Source: Mucilaginibacter sp. SG564 (GTDB lineage: Bacteria; Bacteroidota; Bacteroidia; Sphingobacteriales; Sphingobacteriaceae). Taken from it: DNA of 64,000 nucleotides. How positions within the stretch are numbered: the first letter of the stretch is position 1; every line of letters starts with the position of its first letter. This document shows positions 17,134 through 23,806 of the stretch, in pieces. Under the pieces are notes generated by a model. That model was not told where the DNA came from. It saw only the letters and a list, made by a program, of their open reading frames with translations, and ran no database searches. The stretch spans positions 414,398 through 478,397 of the forward strand of contig NZ_JABGNA010000006.1 of assembly GCF_013149275.1 (NCBI RefSeq), written 5' to 3'. Both the position numbers and the translations under genes were made by a program.

Positions 17134-18129
17134 ATGAAAAGAATCGCGCTCTTCCTGGTTCTGTGTTTTATCAGCTATGTTCAAAGCTTTGCTCAGGTAC
17201 ATGTTGATACTGTTGGATACATCAAAAACAATCCACTCATTTACTCCCTGGTTATTTCCAAGAACAATAAGATTATCCATCAGCAGTATTTTAACGGGCA
17301 GGATAGCACTACCTTATTTAATGACCAGTCGCTTACCAAGAGTGTTACCGCTTTGCTCATTGGTATTGCTATTGACAAGGGTTACATCAAATCGGTAGAT
17401 GAAAAGGTGGCCGACTTTTTCCCCGAGCTAAAATTCGATACCGATAAACGAAAACAGGATATCACCATTAGGCAGGTTATGAATCAGGCCTCCGGTTTTT
17501 ATCACGAAGGCATCAATGTAGGTGCCTTGTTGAATATTCCCGATCCATCGGGCTATGTGATCAAAGCACCGCTGGTATCCGAGCCAGGAAAAGTATTCCG
17601 CTACAATAACGCGGCTACGCATTTGCTATCGGTCATCCTTACTAAAAGCACGGGGATGGATACCCGCGCATTCGCCAGAAAATCCCTGTTTGATCCATTG
17701 GGTATCACCCGTTTCGACTGGAAAAAAATGAACGACGGTTACTACGATGGCTGCGGACTGCTGAGCATCCGCCTGCGCTCGGTTGATATGCTGAAATTGG
17801 GTAACCTGGTTTTAAATAATGGTAAATATCATAGCCGTCAAATTGTCCCGGCTAAATGGATAGCTTCCATCATCAACCCCGAAGTTACCTACAAAACACC
17901 CTGGGGACTGGATAACTCCCTGTATGGCCTATGCTGGTACCATGCTGATTACGAGGGTACAGAAATAGTCTATGCCCTGGGCTGGGGCGGACAGTTTATG
18001 TTTGTGATCCCTTCCCTAAAAGTAGTCATCATGACCAACTCCAGCGTGGCCGACGCTACAGCTATTAAGCAAGCAGCCTTAATCACCGGGAAGCTTTTAC
18101 CAGAATTATTGAAACAGTTAAAAAACTAA
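17134..18129 (+). CDS. Secreted serine hydrolase, beta-lactamase class C-like
   Basis: 331 residues with a signal peptide (MKRIALFLVLCFISYVQSFA-Q). The penicillin-binding fold motifs are present: SLTK (Ser66, Lys69), FRYNNAATH with Tyr157, and LGWGGQF near the C-terminus in place of the KTG box. Members include D-aminopeptidases, esterases and class C beta-lactamases; most environmental homologs are not beta-lactamases. It is predicted to be periplasmic and to act on a peptide or ester bond; substrate undetermined. It is convergent with the amidohydrolase gene. Confidence 0.9.
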   Translation: MKRIALFLVLCFISYVQSFAQVHVDTVGYIKNNPLIYSLVISKNNKIIHQQYFNGQDSTTLFNDQSLTKSVTALLIGIAIDKGYIKSVDEKVADFFPELKFDTDKRKQDITIRQVMNQASGFYHEGINVGALLNIPDPSGYVIKAPLVSEPGKVFRYNNAATHLLSVILTKSTGMDTRAFARKSLFDPLGITRFDWKKMNDGYYDGCGLLSIRLRSVDMLKLGNLVLNNGKYHSRQIVPAKWIASIINPEVTYKTPWGLDNSLYGLCWYHADYEGTEIVYALGWGGQFMFVIPSLKVVIMTNSSVADATAIKQAALITGKLLPELLKQLKN

Positions 18130-18141
18130 CCAAGCTCGCAA

Positions 18142-19872
18142 TTACTCTATAAAATAAACCTTCTTTATCTTATTGTTTTCAATATGATAAATGGCAATGG
18201 CATCCAGTTGTTTGCCTTTGCCAAAGCCAGTTACGCGTTCGTGATCAATTATGGTGTTCCCTTTTATAATCCGGTTTTGTATTTCGCAATGGAGGGCCGG
18301 TACACGTTCAAAAAACGCAGAGTATTGTTTGCGCATGTTTTCTTTCCCTTTTCCTATAAGTTTATCCGGAAAGGTATATAGCTCCACATCATCAGCATAG
18401 GGCTCTAAAAAAGCATCAACATTTCTCACGTTGTAGGCGTTTAACTGGCGCTGCACCAGGGCCAGTGGGGTTTCTTTGATCAAGGTATCCGGCGAAATGA
18501 CATGACCTTTGTTGATCACCAGGCTTATTTTCTGCAGGTTGTCCAGTTGATCAGCAGGGTTGCCGTTCAATAATACCAAATCGGCTTTTTTGCCTTTCTC
18601 TATACTGCCAAATTCTTTGTCTTTACCAATAGCTTTGGCGCCGTTGATCGTAGCCGACTGGATTACCTGCCAGTTGCTCATACCTGCCTGTTGCATAGTC
18701 TTTAACTCCGTAAAAAGCGAAGAGGCATGTTGGGTGCCAATATTACCCGCGTCGGTACCGGCCGCGATGATGACGCCTGCATCGGCCATTTTTTTGAGGT
18801 TCACCATCCGGATAGAATCGGTTGTCGCGGCGGCTTTTGCTCGGGCTATTCCCACTGCTTTATAACGACCGGTCAAAACGGTATCACCTAAATGTTTCAG
18901 ATCGCTTATAGAGCCAATTTGTTTAGGATTGGCCTGGGTGAGCTCGGCATAAGAATAATCCTTTTTTTGCGCATAGGTACCGAAGTAGCCATCCATCACA
19001 ATGAGTGTGGGGCAAAGCACTACTTTGTTTTTCTTGAGCAGGTTGATGAAATCGGTAGATACCACTTCGTCTTCTATCTCATGAACCAGGTAATCGCAGC
19101 CACTCTCAACGGCCAGCTGAGCTGTTAATCTTTCGGTAGCGTGCACAGCAACCCGGAGGTGATTTTTATGTGCTTCGTCAATAATGGCTTTTACGGCAGG
19201 CTGGTATTTTTTTGCTTCTTCCTCTTTGTTTTTGCCCAGTACGATATACCATATCTTGATAAAATCGGGCCGGTGAGGTAGTTGGCCTTCCAGCAAATTA
19301 GTGGCCTCGGTAGCATTGGTAAACAGGTTAAATGGTTCCTCGTTTTTTAAGTTCTTGTATACTTCCGGCTCGTAGGTGGTTAGCAATGGTCCGGCCATGT
19401 AGATAGCCGGGGCGTAACTTTTATTAGCGAAAGTATCGCGCTGGGCCAGGTAGCTAAAATTGGCTCCGGGATCAATAACGGTGGTGATGCCGGCACGGGT
19501 ATAGCGGCGCAGAAAATCTTCCATGTGCTGGTGAGTCCAGGCTATTTCCTGATCATAGGGCGTATATTTTTGCAGGGCGAGGGCATCTGGGCGGGCATAC
19601 AGGCCGCCGCTTTGGAAAAAATGCACATGCGAGTCGGTCAATCCTGGTATCAGGAATTTTCCTTCGCCATTGATCACGGTAGCGGTTCCGGGAATTTTTA
19701 CGGTTGCCGGGTAGATACCCGAAATGATATCGCCGGTGATGGTTACCGTTCGTGCAGGTAGCAGTTTATTTTGAGTAACATCAACCAGGGTTACATTTGT
19801 AATATAGGTTTGGCAAAATCCGGGCAGGGCCCAAATACATGCAATGCAGAACAGAGCGAATTTGATTTTCAT
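18142..19872 (-). CDS. Secreted amidohydrolase fused to an NTF2/SnoaL-like domain
   Basis: 576 residues. A signal peptide (about 1-20) is followed by an imidazolonepropionase-like amidohydrolase domain to about residue 455. Metal ligands are all visible: SHVHF (His82, His84), DFIKIW lysine, AVHAT and LVHEI histidines, and GTDAG aspartate, plus the terminal GSIEKGKKADLVLLNGNP. The last about 110 residues (ALVQRQLNAYNVRNVDAFLE, FPDKLIGKGKENMR, FFERVPALHCEI) form a SnoaL/NTF2-like cone fold, which is unusual as a fusion. The role is hydrolysis of an amide or cyclic amide in the periplasm; substrate unknown. Confidence 0.88.
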   Translation of the reverse strand: MKIKFALFCIACIWALPGFCQTYITNVTLVDVTQNKLLPARTVTITGDIISGIYPATVKIPGTATVINGEGKFLIPGLTDSHVHFFQSGGLYARPDALALQKYTPYDQEIAWTHQHMEDFLRRYTRAGITTVIDPGANFSYLAQRDTFANKSYAPAIYMAGPLLTTYEPEVYKNLKNEEPFNLFTNATEATNLLEGQLPHRPDFIKIWYIVLGKNKEEEAKKYQPAVKAIIDEAHKNHLRVAVHATERLTAQLAVESGCDYLVHEIEDEVVSTDFINLLKKNKVVLCPTLIVMDGYFGTYAQKKDYSYAELTQANPKQIGSISDLKHLGDTVLTGRYKAVGIARAKAAATTDSIRMVNLKKMADAGVIIAAGTDAGNIGTQHASSLFTELKTMQQAGMSNWQVIQSATINGAKAIGKDKEFGSIEKGKKADLVLLNGNPADQLDNLQKISLVINKGHVISPDTLIKETPLALVQRQLNAYNVRNVDAFLEPYADDVELYTFPDKLIGKGKENMRKQYSAFFERVPALHCEIQNRIIKGNTIIDHERVTGFGKGKQLDAIAIYHIENNKIKKVYFIE

Positions 19873-20305
19873 AGGTTTTTATTTAGGTAAGATAGATGGC
19901 AGATGCTAATTTAATATTTATAAAACAGATGTAGTAACGGGTGACGGAATTACCCGGAGGGAGGCTGTTAAAAAACTTTTTAAACCTCAAATTTTAACAC
20001 TTTTTTAGTAAAAAACAGGGTGAAAACGATTCGCTTTTGACCATTTTAACTAAATTTTAACGCCATTTTAACACTTTTTAACAAATTTTTGATGGGTTTT
20101 TAAAACTTTAAAAAGTAAGAAATAATTGATTGTCAAATAACTCTATGTCAAGTAGTCGGTTTTTGAGCTGTTTTTCTCTTAAACCAAACAGCCCGGTTTC
20201 CTGATGAAAGGAGACCGGGCTGTTGGTTGATATAAATGTACGGAAAATTGGGGTAAGGTTTGGTGACGGGGCTTTGCGTTGTTGAACGAAGAGGATGAAG
20301 TTCGG
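19873..20305. other. AT-rich spacer with a strong hairpin
   Basis: No gene seen. It holds TTTTAAC repeats (separate entry) and a hairpin at 20182-20228 with arms AACCAAACAGCCCGGTTTCC and GGAGACCGGGCTGTTGGTT. The hairpin lacks a T run on either strand, so it is not a classical terminator; it may end or protect transcripts of the deacetylase gene. Confidence 0.6.
20044..20082. repeat. Helically phased TTTTAAC direct repeats
   Basis: TTTTAAC begins at 20044, 20055, 20066 and 20076, spacing 11, 11 and 10 bases, with an outlying copy at 19992. It lies 170-210 bases upstream of the amidohydrolase start, on the promoter side. Confidence 0.7.
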
Positions 20306-20393
20306 GCGTCATTGCGTAGCGTGGCAATCCCCGACTTATAGAGACGCTCTGCCAATTGGGGATTGCCACGTTGTTCCTCCTCGCAATGACGCG
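20306..20393. repeat. REP-like palindrome, GCGTCATTGCG family
   Basis: Arms GCGTCATTGCG and CGCAATGACGC, with inner GTGGCAATCCCC and GGGGATTGCCAC also pairing. Relatives lie at 52002, 61155, 62661 and 63833. Confidence 0.88.
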
Positions 20394-20422
20394 TTTTTTA
20401 AAATAGGCGGTGTGGCTAATTT

Positions 20423-21421
20423 TCAATTACTCCCCTCAAACTCCTCCTCCACACTCTCTCTTAAATCATACAGCAGCCATTGTTTTTTGGCGATGGAGCC
20501 GGCTTCGGATTTCAATAGTTTGATAAAATCATTTACGCCGGTGGGTTCGTTGCCATTGCCGTGGATGAGTACAATACTGCCGGCTTGTGGTTGCTGCCCT
20601 TTGGCCAGCCAGGCATCGGTGCCAATGGGGATGAGGCCATAATCGGTGAGTTTATACACCAGTTGCTGATCGGATACCAAACCCGGGAACCTGAAAAATA
20701 CCGACGGCAGCAAACCGTTTTTGAGCATGGCCTTTTCGGTTTCCAGTATCTCGTAGTTCATATCGGTACCGGGTTCCAGCAAAAAGTTTTCTTTGAGCGG
20801 GGCTTTGGCACTTACCCGGTGATTGAAAGAATGGTTGATCCAGGTGATATAGATCTCGCGTTTGGCCTGCATTTGCTTGAGCCATTCCAGGTCCTGCGGG
20901 TGCTGCCGCATCCACACGCCGGTAACCGAGAGGGCGATGGGCGCCGGCCGCTCCACTTTCTGAAATTCCGTAAAAATGTCGGTAAATATGCGCCTGTCGA
21001 GCGGGCGGTGTGAAGGGCAAAGATCAGCGGTTAAACTAATACCTGTTTCTTTGGGGATACCGCTTTCAATGCCCGCGTCTTGCAGGGCTACGGATTGTTT
21101 TTCGGCTTTGCGCAGCGCTTTCTGGTAAGGTGTGCTTTTGAAAAAGTCGCGCGCCTCGGTAATGGTCATGGGTTTCACCTGGTAAAAGCCGGGTTCATCA
21201 ATTTTGGTCACCAGCGTTTGCGGGTTCACCAACAGGTAATAGGTTTTGCCTTCGTTTTCAAACTGGCGCAGTATCATCCAATCCTGCGGGGCATGATGCG
21301 CCCAGCCGTAAAAAGGTTTGTAGTTTTCTATTTTACGATAGTTGGCTTGCGCGGCGGCTTTGTATTGTAAACCACTTAAAATTAATATTGCGAGCAGGTA
21401 TTTAAGCAGGGGTTTGTTCAT
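20423..21421 (-). CDS. Secreted polysaccharide deacetylase family protein
   Basis: 332 residues with signal peptide MNKPLLKYLLAILILSGLQY. After an about 120-residue N-terminal region, a divergent NodB-homology domain carries SLTADLCPS (motif 1 Asp), INHSFNH (the H-x3-H metal site), FRFPG (R-x-P motif) and IVLIHGNG (last His motif). Family members remove N- or O-acetyl groups from chitin, peptidoglycan or exopolysaccharide. The start overlaps the end of the upstream membrane gene by 20 bases, so the two are co-transcribed. Confidence 0.85.
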   Translation of the reverse strand: MNKPLLKYLLAILILSGLQYKAAAQANYRKIENYKPFYGWAHHAPQDWMILRQFENEGKTYYLLVNPQTLVTKIDEPGFYQVKPMTITEARDFFKSTPYQKALRKAEKQSVALQDAGIESGIPKETGISLTADLCPSHRPLDRRIFTDIFTEFQKVERPAPIALSVTGVWMRQHPQDLEWLKQMQAKREIYITWINHSFNHRVSAKAPLKENFLLEPGTDMNYEILETEKAMLKNGLLPSVFFRFPGLVSDQQLVYKLTDYGLIPIGTDAWLAKGQQPQAGSIVLIHGNGNEPTGVNDFIKLLKSEAGSIAKKQWLLYDLRESVEEEFEGSN

Positions 21422-21938
21422 TTTTATTCGAATTCCAGTTTTTGCCGGTAAGTATAGCGGTTATTACCAATATCAGCATAAAAACTATAAAAATAGCAGG
21501 AGTAATTTGCTTAAAGTGTTTAATGATATCGGCGTATTGACCAAATTTAGGGTAAGGTATTGGTGTTGCATTGGGAGAATTATAGAAGCGTCGTGGAGAG
21601 GTAATCCAGCCCTGTTGAAGTAAACTATTTACAAATATGGATAGGAAATATATTTTTACAAGAAACAAAAAGGTAGTAGTAATGAGTATCAGGTTCTGGA
21701 AATTTCTTTTGTAGTTTTTAAATCCTTCTTTAACGATGTAAATTAAAGTAACTAACATTAGAAAAAAAGACGTAGTAATAGAAAACGGTGCTATTACAAT
21801 ATAGGTATCATGCATATTAATATCCAAACTGGCGTTGCTCCCCAAGTTATTGCCTGTCAATATAGAAACCAATAACCATGTTGCTATATAAATAACAATT
21901 AGAATAATAACTTCGGTGATAATGGGTTTAAGTTTCAT
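21402..21938 (-). CDS. Four-helix membrane protein with an MHDTYIVIAP motif
   Basis: 178 residues with four hydrophobic segments (about 8-27, 48-70, 82-104, 145-165). The segment DINMHDTYIVIAPF recalls the D-T-Y-x-V-x-A signature of cytochrome c oxidase subunit I, but the heme-ligand histidines are lacking and the protein is far too short, so function is unknown. It overlaps the deacetylase gene by 20 bases. Confidence 0.7.
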   Translation of the reverse strand: MKLKPIITEVIILIVIYIATWLLVSILTGNNLGSNASLDINMHDTYIVIAPFSITTSFFLMLVTLIYIVKEGFKNYKRNFQNLILITTTFLFLVKIYFLSIFVNSLLQQGWITSPRRFYNSPNATPIPYPKFGQYADIIKHFKQITPAIFIVFMLILVITAILTGKNWNSNKNEQTPA

Positions 21939-21942
21939 AACT

Positions 21943-21950
21943 TAAAGATA
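21943..21950 (-). promoter_or_regulatory. -7-like box TATCTTTA, 4 bases before the start
   Basis: Reads TATCTTTA on the minus strand, 4 bases from the start codon at 21938, identical in spacing to the boxes at 17122 and 54156. Confidence 0.4.
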
Positions 21951-21997
21951 AAAACTTAGTAAATAAGATTAGGTTTAGTATTGTATAAATGATGTAT

Positions 21998-22005
21998 TAA
22001 CTTTG
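21998..22005 (+). promoter_or_regulatory. -7 box TAACTTTG, 4 bases before pdxJ
   Basis: A perfect TAnnTTTG match whose position predicts transcription starting at the pdxJ ATG. The pdxJ start itself is well fixed by homology to the family N-terminus. Confidence 0.5.
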
Positions 22006-22009
22006 AACC

Positions 22010-22744
22010 ATGACCCGCTTATCTGTCAATATCAACAAAATAGCTACCCTGCGCAACTCGCGCGGCGGTAATAACCCCGACCTGATACAAGTAGCCAAAG
22101 ATTGTGAACGTTTTGGCGCCCAGGGCATCACCGTACATCCCCGCCCCGATGAAAGGCACATCCGCTACAACGATGTTTTTGAACTGAAAAAGATCGTAAC
22201 CACCGAGTTCAACATCGAGGGCAACTGCCAGGAACAAAAATTTATCGACCTGGTACTGGCCAACAAACCCGAGCAGGTGACCCTGGTACCTGATGTATTG
22301 GGACAGATCACCTCCAACCACGGCTGGGATACCATCACCAATTATCATTATTTAAAAGATATGATAGCGGTTTTTAAGGAAGCCGGTATCCGCGTATCCA
22401 TATTTGTTGATCCGATAGCCAAAATGGTAGAGGGCGCTGCCAAAACCGGTACCGACCGTATTGAGCTATACACCGAAGGCTATGCCACGCATTACCACCA
22501 GGGCCGCGAACTGGCTATAGCACCCTACATTGAAGCTGCCGAAGCGGCGCAGGCTGCGGGCCTGGGTATCAACGGCGGGCATGATCTTGATCTGCACAAC
22601 CTGAGGTACTTTGCCGAGCATGTTCCCGGTTTGCAGGAAGTAAGCATAGGCCACGCGCTTATCAGCGACGCCCTTTATTACGGCCTGGAAAATACCATTC
22701 AGCAATACCTGCGGCAACTGGTCCCGGCAGAGACGGATTTGTGA
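22010..22744 (+). CDS. pdxJ: Pyridoxine 5'-phosphate synthase
   Basis: 244 residues. It condenses 1-deoxy-xylulose 5-phosphate with 3-amino-2-oxopropyl phosphate, the last ring-forming step of DXP-dependent vitamin B6 synthesis. Signatures: LSVNINKIATLRNSRGG, GITVHPRPDERHI, EGNCQEQ, VTLVPD, IELYTEGYA, and the C-terminal GLGINGGHDLDLHNL and EVSIGHALI. TIM-barrel octamer by family knowledge. A -7 box sits immediately before the ATG. Confidence 0.97.
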   Translation: MTRLSVNINKIATLRNSRGGNNPDLIQVAKDCERFGAQGITVHPRPDERHIRYNDVFELKKIVTTEFNIEGNCQEQKFIDLVLANKPEQVTLVPDVLGQITSNHGWDTITNYHYLKDMIAVFKEAGIRVSIFVDPIAKMVEGAAKTGTDRIELYTEGYATHYHQGRELAIAPYIEAAEAAQAAGLGINGGHDLDLHNLRYFAEHVPGLQEVSIGHALISDALYYGLENTIQQYLRQLVPAETDL

Positions 22745-22909
22745 TTTGGGAATTCGGATTTGGGATGTGGGATTTATCTGAACCTTGATTTATAGGATTA
22801 CAAGATTGCCTTGATTCTATTTACAGAAAATCCTTAAATCCAATAATCAGGAAAATCAAGGTTCAGAGAAAATTTCAAATCCGAATCGAACATCCGAGTT
22901 CCCAAATCA
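22743..22909. repeat. Nested quasi-palindrome, two word families
   Basis: The outer arms iterate GATTTGGGAATTCGGATTTG (22743-22774) and its complement (22874-22909). The inner arms begin TCTGAACCTTGATTTATAGG (22777) and end AAAATCAAGGTTCAGA (22866). The inner element recurs at 23575-23666. It fills the convergent pdxJ/GNAT junction. Confidence 0.85.
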
Positions 22910-22911
22910 TG

Positions 22912-23472
22912 TTATCCATCCATCAGCTTTCCCAATAATATCGCTTTTTCTTGCTCGGGCACTGTTTCGGGATCGTACAGGAATGAGTGGACACCGCAAA
23001 TTTCAAATCCATTTTTAAGATAAAAATCAATTGCAGGTGTATTGGTGCTTTGTGTTTCCAGTTCTATAAGCCGTATCTTTTGTTCTGTAGCTGTAAGTGT
23101 CATTCTGTTTAACAGCAATGTTCCAATGCCCATTTTTCTATGGCTATCAGCAACTTCAATATAATCTACCCACAGCGAATTATTCCATGCGCGTTTTTGG
23201 GCAATGGCAACCCCAATCAGCCGGTCGTTTTCAAAAGCACCCAGGGAAAGTTTTTCGGTAATTAATTCGGCGTAATGATCTGTGTCCTCCTGGGTATAAG
23301 TCCAGCGTTTAATATAAGGCTGCTCCAGTTTTACCCTGGTTAATTTAATAGTAAACTCATTTTCATGCTGAGTTCTGCTGAGCTGGTATATCTCATGAGC
23401 ATGATAACCGCTAAAGCCAAAAGAATGTTGGTCGGCCAAAGTAAATTCTTTTAGTGTTTTTATTGTTATCAT
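22912..23472 (-). CDS. GNAT family N-acetyltransferase
   Basis: 186 residues. The acetyl-CoA loop HRKMGIGTLLLNRM (motif A) and IRLIELETQSTNTPAIDFYLKNGFEICG (motif B) are clear. The preceding VDYIEV strand and DRLIGVAIA strand fit the GNAT core. Substrate unknown; some related proteins are streptothricin acetyltransferase-like, but I see no residue pattern that decides this. A TATCTTTA box lies 28 bases upstream. Confidence 0.9.
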   Translation of the reverse strand: MITIKTLKEFTLADQHSFGFSGYHAHEIYQLSRTQHENEFTIKLTRVKLEQPYIKRWTYTQEDTDHYAELITEKLSLGAFENDRLIGVAIAQKRAWNNSLWVDYIEVADSHRKMGIGTLLLNRMTLTATEQKIRLIELETQSTNTPAIDFYLKNGFEICGVHSFLYDPETVPEQEKAILLGKLMDG

Positions 23473-23524
23473 GGTTTACTGTAGGTATTCAATTCTTATC
23501 TAAAGATAGGCCGAATTCTTAATA

Positions 23525-23706
23525 TTAGGTTGGAAGGAATATCCAATACGCAATATCGAATGTTGAATAATGAGATCTGAACCTTGATTTTCCTGATGAT
23601 AGGATTAAAGGATTTTTGTGGATATGAATCAAGGTGATCTTATAATCCTATGAATCAAGGTTCAGATAAAAGAAACTAAATCCCACATCCCAAATTCCGA
23701 AATCCC
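23525..23706. repeat. Quasi-palindrome with TGAACCTTGATT arms
   Basis: Left arm from 23575 (TCTGAACCTTGATTTTCCTG), right arm ending at 23666 (TGAATCAAGGTTCAGA). It is flanked by AATATCGAATGTTGAATA words and by TCCCACATCCCAAATTCCGA, the outer word of the 22743 element. It occupies most of the 334-base spacer before gcvP. Confidence 0.8.
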
Positions 23707-23748
23707 CCTCCCTCCCTGTAAACCCTTTGTCAATAATATATTAGACAA

Positions 23749-23779
23749 TTGTTACTCATGTTGTAAAACTGTACCTTTG
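23749..23779 (+). promoter_or_regulatory. Bacteroidota-type promoter of gcvP
   Basis: TTG at 23749-23751, 20 bases, then TACCTTTG at 23772-23779; both element and spacing fit TTG-N19-21-TAnnTTTG. The leader would be about 25 bases. Confidence 0.7.
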
Positions 23780-23806
23780 CGGTAAATTTAGAGGGACACT
23801 TGATTC

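Noticed and set aside
17134..18129. Calling the serine hydrolase a beta-lactamase
   Set aside because: SxxK and YxN motifs fit the fold, but the KTG box is replaced and most such proteins in environmental Bacteroidota are not antibiotic hydrolases.
20182..20228. Hairpin as a rho-independent terminator
   Set aside because: Long perfect stem but no T run on the outgoing side of either strand.
20148..20426. 92-codon minus-strand ORF with its start near the deacetylase stop
   Set aside because: It translates a hairpin and a REP-like palindrome; no homology or promoter.
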